The notes under the pieces were generated by a model. The model was not told where the DNA came from and ran no database searches. It was given only the letters and a program-made list of their open reading frames with translations. From the NCBI GenBank assembly GCA_022495005.1, contig JAGYXB010001606.1:186001-250000 (forward strand): a stretch of 64,000 nucleotides of DNA, in the 5' to 3' direction. Origin of the DNA: Rhyacophila brunnea (lineage: Eukaryota > Arthropoda > Insecta > Trichoptera > Rhyacophilidae). The position numbers and the translations under genes were made by a program. Positions 48,001 through 57,839 of this stretch are shown in pieces; within the stretch, counting starts at the first letter, position 1; the number at the start of each line of letters is the position of its first letter.

Positions 48001-50591
48001 ACATTTTATTTTATGCTCATATTTATTATTATAATTTAGATTATTAAGTTTTAAATTTTTTGTCGTTTAGATTTTTGACTAATTCATCGTTTTAATATTT
48101 TTTATAATTAATTTAAAAAACATCGATTTTTATAAAAATATAAATGAGTATAAATTGAAATCCTTTATATTATAACAATATGTGTACTTGCCAGACCTAG
48201 GATTCGAACCTGGGAACCACGGCATGATAGTCTAACGCTTAAGCCGCGCGGCCACCGTGGGCGTACTTACATTAAAAATAAATCATAATTATTAATTCCC
48301 CAATTGTTATTTTGCTTGTAGATATACGAAAAACCATTTTTCTTGGGAAACAATGGATTTAGTATATATTTAGATAAATGTCAATATGTGTCCTATTTTT
48401 AAATTAGTTGATAAGACGGAATAATTACGTACTAATGGTTAAAAGTTTTTATTTTAATTCTAAGGTAAACTTAAAATGTGCATTTGTTAAACATTTCCAT
48501 TATGTTATTACATAATATTAATGGTAATTTTCGTCAATAAAATGTATTAATTTAGTTGTGGTAGAATACCATTTTACAAAATGATAATATAAATTAAGTA
48601 TATAAGATTTACTTGTTTTATTTAGCTATCTCTACCAAGTCTTAGTCTTGATAACTGTATTACAACCGAAATAGCAATCGACTAATAAAAAAGCGGTTAG
48701 AATTTAATATAATTAATATGTAGTTAAAAATTATATGTAAGTATAATCAGATTTTGGAATAATTTATAGTTTTTATGTTTTCATTTCTTGTTTTTACTGA
48801 AAAATAAAAAAAATGTAATTATCGTGAAATATTTTTTATTAACTCATTCAGTGCTAACACCGCGACTGGCGCATTTGGTGTACTCGGCCATTAGATATAA
48901 TTAAATATATAATTTATTCACCTACCTATATATGCAACCTAAAAAATAGTAAAGAAACCAATTTGGGTGATTCTATACAATAATGCTACTAAATAAAATA
49001 ATTTAAGCCAAGGAGGATCCTAAGAACCGATAATCTTGAACACATTGCACTACCCGCTATTTTTATTTTTTCAAACGGGACGAACCGTTCTACGACCATG
49101 CCGATGGCATGGTACAATTATTGCATTTTTAATCAATCCCTGATTCGGTCTTGGTTTTATTGAAGAACTCAAAACAATTTTTGGTGAGTTATAAGAAAAA
49201 AATTAAAACCTCAATAAAAAAAAATTGACCACTAATATCGCCTGGCAACATCGACTTTATATATCTTTGTGACCCCTAAAATCTATTCCAATTGTCAGAA
49301 TGCGTTCCGCATATTATGTATACGAAAAGTCTATGGGATCCTGCACTATATAAATTAAAATCAAGTTTCAGTATTCTATTCGTATTTGTATGGTAACCTG
49401 AGTCTTGCTCTGGAGGCATTGCCAAGCCTACAAACTTTAACTGATATACCCAGTTAAACTGGGTATGGTACAGGGTTGGTACCTATTATCAATTTAATAA
49501 AAGGTATTAATCAACAATTTTATAATATTATTATTTACATAAGATCTACTTTCTTGTATTCGTTCAGTGTTTGATTCGTGGCATGTACTTAGATGACCCT
49601 AAATGTATTATGCATGGTCTTGTACCTGTAGCCATGCCAGCCTGCTGAGCCCACACTGCTATCGACGACACGTGATTAGCAGAATCAGCAGACGCCGCGC
49701 ACTCCTTACGTGGAACTGCTGCTGTAACTCCTAATGTACCGTAGTTCGCCTTCACACCTGTCAGATAAGCTGTCGCAGAACATGCTGAGTCAGCCACTTG
49801 CTTATCTACGCAGTATGTCTGAAATTAATAAATACATATTATATTGAAAATAGGGTATGATTACTAAGGGTGGCATAAAACATTGTTAAATATATCTAGC
49901 AGAAAAGGCTAATAAGTATTTGTCTTCATCCATGTCACCAATTTAGTTAGAACATATGGACACCACGCTTCGGTCGTCTTGCGTCTCTCGAGTTATATCA
50001 GCATCATATTTTCACTAAAAGAAATTCAACTGAGTCACCTATCAAATCTACCAAGTATACCTCGAGGTATGCGTACCACAGTTTGGAAGACACTACTCTA
50101 ATACAGTCCTCGTAGTATAGTACATAAGACGTAGGGCTTTCATCCGGGGATTCCGGGTACGTTTCCCGGTGTGGTCACTATATATGTACGTGATTTTCTC
50201 AAAGCCTGGCTGTTTGTTATTGTTTCACCTATATTAACTACACTGCTGTAATTTGGCCTCATCGTGTGTTGTAGCTTTAATAGATTATTATATATTATTA
50301 CTATAACAAAAATTATATATACCTTTGATAGTCCGGTGTATGGGAACTCTTCAAAACTCAGCTTATATTCTTCTCCGGACTGACCAAGCCGTTGTCCATG
50401 CAACACCCTCGCTGCACTTACTGTAGCCACACTCATTCCATCTCCAAGAAACAGGATGACATTCTTGGCCTTTCTGGTATCAGGGATCTTTGCCAGGTGC
50501 TCTCTTAATGAGGCCTGTGCGCTAGCGTGCCATGGGGATGCGCCCAGTTCAGCGTCTGCCCCTGGTAAGGCACGACTGGATCTTACTCCAG
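35844..50591 (-). CDS. ALP: Alkaline phosphatase gene, six visible exons (5' exon missing)
   Basis: Metal-dependent phosphomonoesterase of the alkaline phosphatase superfamily, normally extracellular or at the apical gut membrane. Joined exons 50591-50323, 49818-49626, 47652-47480, 41176-40840, 39355-39050 and 36079-35844 give one open frame of 504 residues with consistent phases. Numbered from the first visible residue, the metal and catalytic set is complete: D51 (LGDGMS), nucleophile S101 (VADSACSAT), R161/H164 ([10 protein letters not shown]), phosphate-binding R177 (ERDW), E324, D329 and H333 ([12 protein letters not shown]), D369-H370 (TADHAHT) and H444 (ETHGGEDV). The C-terminal cysteine pair is in [11 protein letters not shown]. 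Length fits the family (about 520-560) if a signal peptide is still missing. The visible start is a splice acceptor, not an ATG. The last exon stops soon after the cysteine pair, with no hydrophobic GPI signal, so a secreted form is possible. Identification is firm; the sub-type (membrane or soluble) is inferred. Confidence 0.95.
36775..38704. mobile_element. Inverted-repeat element, 1.93 kb, in an ALP intron
   Basis: A 28-bp perfect terminal inverted repeat, starting CGTCGCTATAGGATTTG, lies at 36775-36802 and 38677-38704, flanked by TTAT on both sides. Short copies of ATTCGGGA recur near both ends (for example about 37000, 37035, 38508, 38545, 38678), as transposase-site repeats would. It contains a nested tRNA-like repeat at 37290-37700. 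No transposase frame was recognised; the superfamily is unknown. Confidence 0.85.
37290..37700 (-). mobile_element. tRNA-like repeat, family 2
   Basis: Read on the minus strand it has TAGCATAGTGG (A-box form), an anticodon arm with a perfect 5-bp stem (CTGGG/CCCAG) and a B-box-like GGACGATTCC. The flanks match 45541-45972 over about 430 bp, so the tRNA-like part sits in the middle of a longer unit. Confidence 0.75.
39050..39355 (-). CDS. ALP: ALP exon E (Asp/His metal ligands)
   Basis: Starts [19 protein letters not shown], giving ligands D329 and H333, and continues to [17 protein letters not shown], giving D369 and H370. The acceptor is TCTTTAAG and the donor CTTC|GTAAGC, phase 1. Confidence 0.92.
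39356..40839 (-). other. ALP intron between exons D and E
   Basis: GT-AG intron of 1.48 kb; over half is the Tigger-like element at 39904-40732. Confidence 0.85.
39904..40732 (+). mobile_element. Tigger/pogo-like element, 829 bp, in an ALP intron
   Basis: Inverted ends CAGTAAGTCCTCGACTT flanked by TA on both sides, as in Tc1/mariner-pogo elements. A plus-strand frame at 40056-40409 reads like a Tigger transposase N-terminus with its CENP-B-type DNA-binding region: [20 protein letters not shown], then [28 protein letters not shown] and [13 protein letters not shown]. The catalytic DDE domain is absent, so it is a deleted, non-autonomous copy. Confidence 0.9.
40840..41176 (-). CDS. ALP: ALP exon D (crown/loop region to Glu ligand)
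   Basis: Starts [14 protein letters not shown] and ends GFFLFVEG, carrying ligand E324. The acceptor is TTATTCAG and the donor GAAG|GTAAAA, phase 1. The open frame runs on into both introns, but splice sites and family alignment fix the ends. Confidence 0.92.
42357..42540 (-). mobile_element. SINE-like repeat, family 3
   Basis: CCACGAGGCCCAATGATAAT, AGAGTATTGTATTTAGTAAT and the T-arm-like end TGACCACACCAAGATCAAAC parallel 25562-25735 in the same order. Confidence 0.6.
45541..45972 (-). mobile_element. tRNA-like repeat, family 2 (full unit)
   Basis: Same structure as 37290-37700. The plus-strand text CGGCCGGGAATCGAACCC is the complement of a B box. Its inner part is the left arm of a long inverted repeat. 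Confidence 0.8.
45605..46332. repeat. Inverted repeat with about 250-bp arms
   Basis: Arms 45605-45856 and 46083-46332 are near-identical reverse complements, both holding the family 2 tRNA-like core. The spacer includes 45971-46080, a direct repeat of 45541-45650. Confidence 0.9.
46083..46332 (+). mobile_element. tRNA-like repeat, family 2 (inverted partial copy)
   Basis: Plus orientation: GTAGCATATTGGATAAATGC (A-box region) and GCAGGGTTCGATTCCC (B box). It is truncated at its 5' side where it meets the direct repeat. Confidence 0.8.
46410..46535 (-). mobile_element. SINE family 1 fragment
   Basis: GTACTTGCTCAACCTATCGG, TTCAAACACACATTAAAAAA and the preceding AGATTTTTACGAGAAA match the family 1 body; the head is eroded. 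Confidence 0.55.
47045..47419. mobile_element. TTAA-flanked 375-bp element, copy 1
   Basis: TTAAGACGTTACTTCAGTG at the left and GAGGTATAGCCTTAA at the right form imperfect inverted ends. The body (CACGTCAATTTGTTTCGTG, TTAAATCGTGTAAAGATGAC, ACATTAAATGGACGCG) recurs at 51519 and 55697. Confidence 0.75.
47480..47652 (-). CDS. ALP: ALP exon C (phosphate-binding arginine)
   Basis: Encodes [20 protein letters not shown] followed by ERDW, carrying H164 and R177, then a stretch ending [14 protein letters not shown]. The acceptor is TCTTACAG and the donor AAA|GTAAGC, phase 0. A TTAA-flanked repeat ends only about 60 bp beyond this donor. Confidence 0.92.
47805..48000 (+). mobile_element. Half copy of the 464-bp TTAA element
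   Basis: GCCAGTAGAGAACCTAGCGG, AAAATACGAAGCTTGCAATT and TATGTATCTGAGAACATTAA match the left half of 10162-10625. Confidence 0.65.
48170..48268 (-). mobile_element. SINE family 1, head only
   Basis: Retains the tRNA-like head: ACCTAGGATTCGAACCTGGG and AAGCCGCGCGGCCACCGTGG. The body and tail are missing. Confidence 0.75.
49626..49818 (-). CDS. ALP: ALP exon B (nucleophile serine)
   Basis: Begins [18 protein letters not shown], so the catalytic serine (S101) lies near the start of the exon. The acceptor is AATTTCAG and the donor ACAG|GTACAA, leaving phase 1. The remainder ([20 protein letters not shown]) is strongly family-like. Confidence 0.92.
49819..50322 (-). other. ALP intron between exons A and B
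   Basis: Short GT-AG intron (504 bp) that holds a family 3 SINE-like copy. Confidence 0.85.
50095..50280 (+). mobile_element. SINE-like repeat, family 3
   Basis: GGGATTCCGGGTACGTTTCC with CCGGTGTGGTCACTATATAT, then ACGTGATTTTCTCAAAGCC, matches 34600-34680. The T-arm stem is intact. Confidence 0.65.
50323..50591 (-). CDS. ALP: ALP exon A (first visible coding exon)
   Basis: Encodes residues 1-90, including [20 protein letters not shown] with metal ligand D51 and ending at the FPYTGLSK stretch. The acceptor is a pyrimidine-rich tract followed by TTTACAG, and the donor is AAG|GTATAT. The exon starts in phase 1, so one more base and the signal peptide must come from an upstream exon. An in-frame GTG upstream could extend the frame through the pyrimidine tract, but no ATG is there, so the acceptor reading is preferred. 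Confidence 0.9.
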
Positions 50592-50818
50592 CTGTAAATA
50601 AAAAAAATAACAAACGCACTATTATATTCGGTCGTAAATAAAATTGTATTATGTACCCATAATTGCCTAATCATTTTTTTTAAAGTGAAACCCAAAAATG
50701 TGAGTCCAATTTTATAACTATTATTATCTAATGAATTACTTTGAAATCATGATACATGAGTTGTTGCTATCTTTACCAAAAAATAAACATGGTGAATGTG
50801 GTGAAATATCCCAGTCAT
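50592..50818. other. 5' flank or intron upstream of ALP exon A
   Basis: Immediately upstream of the ALP acceptor. No start codon or signal-peptide exon was recognised. Confidence 0.5.
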
Positions 50819-51327
50819 GCTAAGGCATAAAGCCCACCAAGAAAGTGCTCGATGCGCTCACTACTGAGTAGGCCCCCTCCCACCCGCGCATTACCCTTAA
50901 CCTATGTAATAAGGGGCTCAAGCAGCACAAAATAATTATTATTATCAGCGTCTCTCATAACAAAACAATAAAAATATTATTAAATTTCTCGGGGCTTGTA
51001 ATTAAAATCGGACACGCAATAACTAAACAGAGACTTCGCTGTTCTTAAATAATGGCTTCTCGCCCGTCGCATCGACGACGCTTCGAGGAGCGTGATTTTG
51101 CTTGCCGTCTTCAATTAATGGACTACGTTGTATTTTTGTTAATGCGTATCGCCGAGAAGCCAAAAAACGATGACTCATGGGGCAGGCGGACATAATGCGT
51201 CGTCAAATCCAGTGTGCGCTGGCGTATTTGATAACGTTGTATTTTCGATGATTTACGTGCCACTTGTGAAATTTTGCGCGAGAGCCCCACTCGCTGCGTT
51301 AAGTGGGTTTTACGGTTTACGCCTTAG
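50819..51327 (+). mobile_element. CpG-rich three-copy element, copy 2
   Basis: Ends GCTAAGGCATAAAGCCCACC and TTTACGCCTTAG are inverted, and AGTCAT flanks both sides (50813-50818 and 51328-51333). The body is close to 26873-27347. Lies upstream of ALP exon A, perhaps in its first intron. Confidence 0.8.
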
Positions 51328-51518
51328 AGTCATCAATTGTCCCAGTATACCCAGGATCGTTCCGTAATAAAATTAAAGACCTTGTCTATTGTCTTGTATT
51401 GTATTGTATTTGTCTTGTAACTATTATTTTTATGTTTAGGTTTAGACTTCAGAACAATAATGCCATAATCTTGTTTACAATATCTGAAGTTAAAAAAATT
51501 CATAAAAATTGCAAAATA

Positions 51519-51896
51519 TTAAGAGCGTACTTCAATGAAACGGCAATTAATTTTCAACAGTAGGTGCGACGAAATTTCTCACTAGTCACCAATCGGAGAC
51601 CGACCGTCGAGGTGTCTGCACGTCGATTTGTTGTGTCATGGCGTCAGATGAAAATATTCTTAAATCGTGTAAAGACGACTAAAAAACTTTACGTATGTAC
51701 TTAAAAAAGAAAACATGTCAATGAATGTACTATTATTATTAGTAATATAATAATAAAAATAAACTTCACATTAAATGGACGCATGTTGAATTTTTATGAC
51801 AAATTACATTTCGTTCGGCACGCGTCATTTTCACAATCCGCGCATCGCCTACCCACGATCTTTTTAGACCATGCCTCAACTGAAGTATAGCCTTAA
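51519..51896. mobile_element. TTAA-flanked 375-bp element, copy 2
   Basis: Ends TTAAGAGCGTACTTCAATG and AAGTATAGCCTTAA; the body matches 47045-47419 across its full length. Confidence 0.75.
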
Positions 51897-53476
51897 TGTA
51901 ATCTCAATTTAATTTAGCTATAAAAAACTGTTGATGAGTGATGTGATGACTTATATAGGTACCCCTATGTTATAATTGATATAACGAATTGACAATAGTA
52001 AAATCATATGCCGTAACGAAGTATTTTACAATAAGTATACTCACGATAATAAAATTACCATTGATAAATGGTTTTAATGTTGATTTAGATGAAATCACGA
52101 TAAGTTTGAAAACTGACACTTGACTTCCTATCTTTGTTACCCATTAAATCAATTAAGTGTATTTTTAGATAATAATAACAATAACATATAATATTATGCT
52201 AAAGGTTGTGCAAAATGATGAATAGGTACTACATTATGGAGCTTACTTCGCATAATATGTAGTTAATATATTTTCAAATGAACAAATCAAAAGTAGTTAT
52301 AATCTTAGTACCTAGTGCTTTTCCTTGACCTGTAGGAGGCGCTGGTTTTGCGTTTCGGTCTAGGGCATTGTTTTACAATCAGAGATTTATAAGTTTAAAA
52401 AAAATCATTGCAGTACTTTTATTGCTTGATGATTACCTCAACCCTAAAAAAACTGAATGGTTTCTATATATGACTGGAGCAGGCACATTCAGGTCGGTAC
52501 ATTCAGTTACAATATAATATGATTCTATTGAAAATTTGAAAGGAAAGCATTAACCATTTATATAAATATATTTTTCAAATCAACTATGATGAAACAGCGG
52601 GTTGCATCACTAACGGCCTGCCGCAGGAGTGAGAGAAAGAGAATATATGAATCCCCGCGCTTTAAACTGTAGCGTAGTTTTTCCTTTCCCATCGCGCAGT
52701 ACGATCTTATAAGATAGTATAAGAATAGTTTGACGATGAGTGTAATGTGTGACGAAAAAAATAACAAAAATTTTCACTTTCTGGACGAATAGAAAATTGA
52801 GTATTTTTTTTAGTGATGAGAAGAGAAGTATTTTTGTTTAAATTGTAACGCCAATTATTATTGTATTCTTCCAGATAAAATACGTTTGTTCAAGTAACAT
52901 AATGACAATTGTAGTATATGATAGATCACTGCCAGTTTTGATACTAGATAGCCTACTTGAAGTTGAATCGAACCTCCGCAACTAAACTGCCGAAATCCAA
53001 AAATCGTCAAACAATCAAACAAAAGAAAATCAGCTTTAAAATTTTTACCTGTGTTTTCAAAATTTATATTTAGATACGTCTAATTAAACGATTTTTTTGA
53101 CTTGCATTTGATGACTTAAAGATATGAAATGTTCGCTACGTGACGTAGGTACTATGAAAGCACGTAATTTTGGACTTGTGGCGGTTTATTTGCGGGGGTG
53201 CGAAATATGCCTGTACTATGGTATTATTATCATATTGAACACATTTCTATAATTTCGGCTCAGTCAATTGATTTTCCGATTCAGCCTTTCTGTCATTCAG
53301 TCATAATTTAATTTTTCATTGAGAAGAAATCTAAAAAAATTATAAAAAAATCTTTTACACGATATTATGAAAAAAAAAGTTAGATTTAATGCCACATGCA
53401 CTTTTTTTTTCTTCAGATGACTAGTGAAAATGCTAGATCTGGCAACTAGAACGATTGGTTTGCAACGCCGTTAGTG
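51897..53476. other. Intergenic or intronic, no exon recognised
   Basis: 52560-52760 is somewhat GC-richer, without recognised coding sequence. The ALP first exon could lie anywhere in or beyond here. Confidence 0.35.
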
Positions 53477-53484
53477 GTCGTGGT

Positions 53485-54020
53485 TAGAGTTGGGTATTTC
53501 CCGAGAAAATCTCAATCTCGAGATTCGGGATTTCCAGAAAAGAATTCTCGGGAATTCTCGAGATATCAGGAAATTTAAAAAAAACCTGTAAAAATCTTTT
53601 GTGAAAACAGATAAATTCCAAAAAAATATATTATTTTTTATTTATGTAAGAAGAAAAACAAAATAGAAGTAGGAAAACAAAAATAATTAAAAACATTACT
53701 TATTAAAATGGAATTTCAAAAAACACAGACTGTCGCTGCGTTTGCAAAAGTTGCGCTCATTTTGAGTTAACGTTGGCTTAATTGTGTTAAATGCCCCGAT
53801 CACTATTTGAACGTTTTGTATTTTTTGTCCACTTTTTTCATATAGAAAGTCGTTTTTTCAATTAATATTTGATAATAAAGAAATCCCAAATCCCGAGAAA
53901 AAATTCTCGAGATCCGGGATTTCTTGAAATGTTAAAAATTTCAATTCTCGAGATTTGGGATGAAAAATCTCGAAAATTTCTCGAGAATTCCCGTCGGAAA
54001 ATTCCCGAAACCTAACTCTA
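53485..54020. mobile_element. hAT-like element with CTCGAGA sub-terminal repeats
   Basis: Ends TAGAGTTGGGT and, inverted, TAGAGTTAGGT. Perfect 8-bp duplication GTCGTGGT at 53477-53484 and 54021-54028. Both ends are packed with self-complementary TCTCGAGA and CCCGAGA motifs. No transposase frame. Confidence 0.9.
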
Positions 54021-54028
54021 GTCGTGGT

Positions 54029-55696
54029 ATAATAAAACAAAACATTTATATAACTGTCAGTTATAGTCGCAGTAGATATACATTAATTCCACGAATATGT
54101 CAGATAAATAAATGGTGCATTATTAAGTTGACATCCATTGTCATACTTGATGAAATGCGAACGAAATCGCAATTAGGATTATATTAAATACAGTGTTCAA
54201 GGTGTCGAGCGCTTAAAATGTATCTTTTTCTGTTACCGATTCGCTCAAAGAATTTGTCACGTTTCGTATGAATAATTACGTCAACTTTGTACAATAATTT
54301 TACACTGACAGATTTTTTAATGAATTTAATACATCAGAAAGTTGTAATGACAGCACTTGTAAGAAACAAAGTAGTCGGAATGACCACATAATAAATCAGC
54401 ATGTCGCTAATTTAAAACTGTCTTTTTCAATGTATATTAATTATTTCCACAAAAAACATTTGGTTACGTAATTAATAAGAAAGACAGCGATCGTATCTAA
54501 ACTGGTATTCTTCTACGCGGACCTCACCTCACCACTCCACCGCTTCTATTCGATCGTACTTAGTGCGTTATTTTTAAGAAGTTTTTATCTTACACGTCGA
54601 AAACTTCTACTTAATTGGTATGAATAATGTAATTTGTAGTTTTCTGCAACCAAAAATCTTTCGATAGTTTTGGATTTGTTTATGGTAGCTTCAAATCTTC
54701 ATAGATCAATTAATTTAGTCAAGCATGCAAATATAATACTTTTATTCTTTATGAATTAATTTAAGTGTCTGTTTTCAGGTGAAAATGTACTAATCAATAA
54801 AAACAGCATAATAATATATTACTATTAAAAAAATAAAATGTACTGACAGTAAGTAAAATATAAAGTAGGTATTTAGTTATACACAATTCAATATTTTACT
54901 TTGACACTGAGCCAAGTTCAATAAAAGTTTCGTCCATGTATAGAATAATGATTATTTTGTGTTTGAATTTCCTTGGAACAAAAATGCACGTAAAACAATC
55001 GTTACGGTCAATCGACGATGTTCTACACTGGACATTGTTTACATCGACCGCGTTCCTGCGTTGCAGGTGGCCTTAACCGTTAAAATAATGGTGACCTTTG
55101 ATTATTTTATGCTATCTGATTTACAGTTATAATATTATACTATTAATAATGTAACGATGCGGGAATTTATCCAATATATTTAATTGCTCGTTGTAAAATA
55201 TGATACTATGTTCATATTATGACATTGACTTATGAATGGATACATAATGTGAAGAATACATCAACTCCCTTGAAATATTTTGGCCACTTTAATAACACAA
55301 TCACTGCGTAAATTTTACTTACCACATTTAAATAACATGCTAATTGCATCTAATGGCCATTTAACGGGGACACGGCTTCCGCGTCGAACGAGTTTTAAAT
55401 ATCGAAGTATCGTAACTAACCCTATCACCAGTCGTCAATCATCACTCTAGTGTATAATAGCAGGCCTGGGAAAACTTTTTGGATGAAGGTTCACAGTTAG
55501 GAATATAAAATGAACAGTGGGCCGCAAGTAAAATACTATTTTTAGGCAAAACTTATTTTATTACTTATCATGAAAACGAAATTTCAATATAAAATAATAA
55601 ATGATTCTCTAAACGCCAACAGTTTAATGAAAAGAATATACTTAAGTACATTTTTCAATATTTTTTTTAAATTTCAGGTGTTAATTTTGGAAATTC
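54029..55696. other. Intergenic or intronic, no exon proven
   Basis: A short open stretch on the minus strand (about 55420-55323) ends at a consensus donor GTAAGT in the phase ALP needs, but it lacks a signal peptide. 55463-55540 resembles a hAT left end (CAGGCCTGGGAAAAC, GGGCCGC). Confidence 0.35.
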
Positions 55697-56060
55697 TTAA
55701 GACAGTACTACAGTGAAACGGCAAATAATTTTCAACTATAAATGCGACGAAATTCCAGACTGGCTGGCAATCGGAGAGCGTGTGAACACGTCAATTTGTT
55801 TCGTGATGGCAACGGGGGAATTAATTCTTAAATCATGTAAAGATGACTAAAAAACGTTACCCATTTACTTGAAAAAGAAAACATGTCAATGAATATATTA
55901 TTATTAGTAGTAATAGAACAATAAACATAGCATTAAATGGACGCATGTTAACTTTTTATGACAAATTATGTTTTGTTCTGCATGCGACATTTACATAATC
56001 TGCGTGTCGCGTAGTCACGATCGTTTTAGACCGTGCCCCAGATGAAGTATAGCCCAAAAA
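55697..56060. mobile_element. TTAA-flanked 375-bp element, copy 3
   Basis: Left end TTAAGACAGTACTACAGTG; the body matches the copies at 47045 and 51519. The right end (AAGTATAGCCCAAAA) has lost its TTAA. Confidence 0.7.
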
Positions 56061-56390
56061 CTGCATGTAAATGTTCATCGGTGATGCTTGATCGTAAAGA
56101 ATTTTTATTGATATTCATAATTGAAAATGTTTATTCACATAATAATATTATGTAGATTGATAACCAACATTTTTTGAACAGAATCTGTAAGTAGTTTGAA
56201 TTTGTCCGAATTAAGAGTGTTGTAAAATTTGCAGATTTCTTCTCGACGGTGCAATTCATATATATATATACATATCTATATTCAAATTTTATTTTTAAAT
56301 AGGCGTTAAAATGTAGAAAAAAGGTAAACTTTTTTAGAAATACGATTAAAACTCGCGGGTCCTACAGAAATACTTAGCAGGCCGTAGTTA

Positions 56391-56704
56391 GCCCAGTGGG
56401 TCTATTCTATGCTTATCGACCGCTAAAGTGATAAAGTGAAAAATATTATCAAACTTAGGGTAGGTTTGTATCAAAATATTAGCACTTATTGTAACAATTA
56501 CACGAAGCCGGTTTTTATTGTTGCAATAAGTGCTATATTTTAACAGCACCTATCTTGCTGCTGTTAAAATATCGCACTTATTGCAACAATAAAAACCGGC
56601 TTCGTGTAATTGTTACAATAAGTGCTAATATTTTGATACAAACCTACCCTAAGTTTGATACTATTTATCAATTTAGTGTTCGATAAGTATAGAATAGACC
56701 CACA
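56391..56704. mobile_element. Foldback element with near-perfect central hairpin
   Basis: Outer ends CAGTGGGTCTATTCTATGC and, inverted, CTGTGGGTCTATTCTATAC. The central arms 56447-56548 and 56559-56660 are reverse complements with about one mismatch and a spacer of about 10 bp. Non-coding; the target duplication is not clear. Confidence 0.85.
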
Positions 56705-57682
56705 GGCCTGGTGTATAGTGTAATGGTTGATAAAGAGATAGGTTACATACGTAATTTGAAACACCTCAGATATAAGTACCTTGATTATTTTTTTTAAACA
56801 GACCGACGGGATTTTAACGTGTAACTACATGATTTTCGATAATATGCTTTACCAATAATTAATCAACGGCTTGGGTATCGGTTTTTGTGTTTTAGATCAA
56901 GATATCAATTAACTGCTCTAATTTAGGTATATATTTTAAAATTATGTATGTCCAGTAAGTATATAGAATTTTTCTCAAATTTTGTTAAATTGTTGTTGTG
57001 TCTTAAATTTATAATTTCTAAATTTCAATATTTATATAAAAAAAAGTATTTTTTTTAATTTGAAGGAGATATGAGAGGCCTTCATTCAGTACTGAATATA
57101 CCCCGGCTGATGATGTAATATATATTATTTAATCAATTCATGTTTATGTACTAAACTTCATCTGTATTCAACCTAGTAAAATGATTTTATTTTAATTATT
57201 TTTTTTTTGAATTTAAACAAATATTTTGTCAATCTTCCATATAATATAATATGAGTATTATTATCTTTATCTAAACTAGATACACATTGAATTAATTACT
57301 TGAAATCTGTCTACAATGTAACTCGCGACAGATAATACTAACAAAAAAAATATATGAATATTGTTAAAAGATTAAAAGACAACATCGTACTGTTTATCTA
57401 TTATATTTATCATAGATTACTGACAAGACAATAGATAAATAAAGTTATTGTCTTGAGACATAATTATTATGACCTGAGACTACTATTAAAACAAATTGCC
57501 ACCCGTCAATACGACATACGATAACGTGAATATTAAATGCAATGTAGTGATAACAGCATGAGTTGATGTTTCAGTAAGGTTACATGACCGATAAGTTGAC
57601 TGTGCTGAAAATATTAAAAGTATTTTTTGAGATTTTATTTTATACCTTACTATACAATTCAGTGGACCTTTTCGTGTCTGTA
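56705..57682. other. Intergenic, no gene recognised
   Basis: AT-rich; nothing supported. Confidence 0.4.
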
Positions 57683-57826
57683 TGCAGTTCGCTGTATCAC
57701 TCTTTACCGTAAAATGTTGTATTCGAAATATATGGCTATATATTAAAGACCGACCAATCTCTTTGGATCGTATTGTATTGACATAAAATTCATATCTAAA
57801 TAAAACACGGTTTTTGTCGGTTTGCA
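57683..57826 (+). repeat. Dispersed repeat, copy 2
   Basis: GCAGTTCGCTGTATCAC, CGAAATATATGGCTATATAT and TAAATAAAACACGGTTTTTG align with 9523-9660. It abuts the target duplication of the next element. Confidence 0.6.
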
Positions 57827-57839
57827 ATGCAAGCCCGTT

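Larger units (their letters stand above)
47653..49625 (-). other. ALP intron between exons B and C
   Basis: GT-AG intron of 1.97 kb, holding a half copy of the 464-bp TTAA element and a truncated family 1 SINE. Confidence 0.85.

Noticed and set aside
50140..50619. GTG-initiated start for ALP with a short hydrophobic leader
   Set aside because: No ATG is present; the leader overlaps the polypyrimidine tract of a good acceptor.
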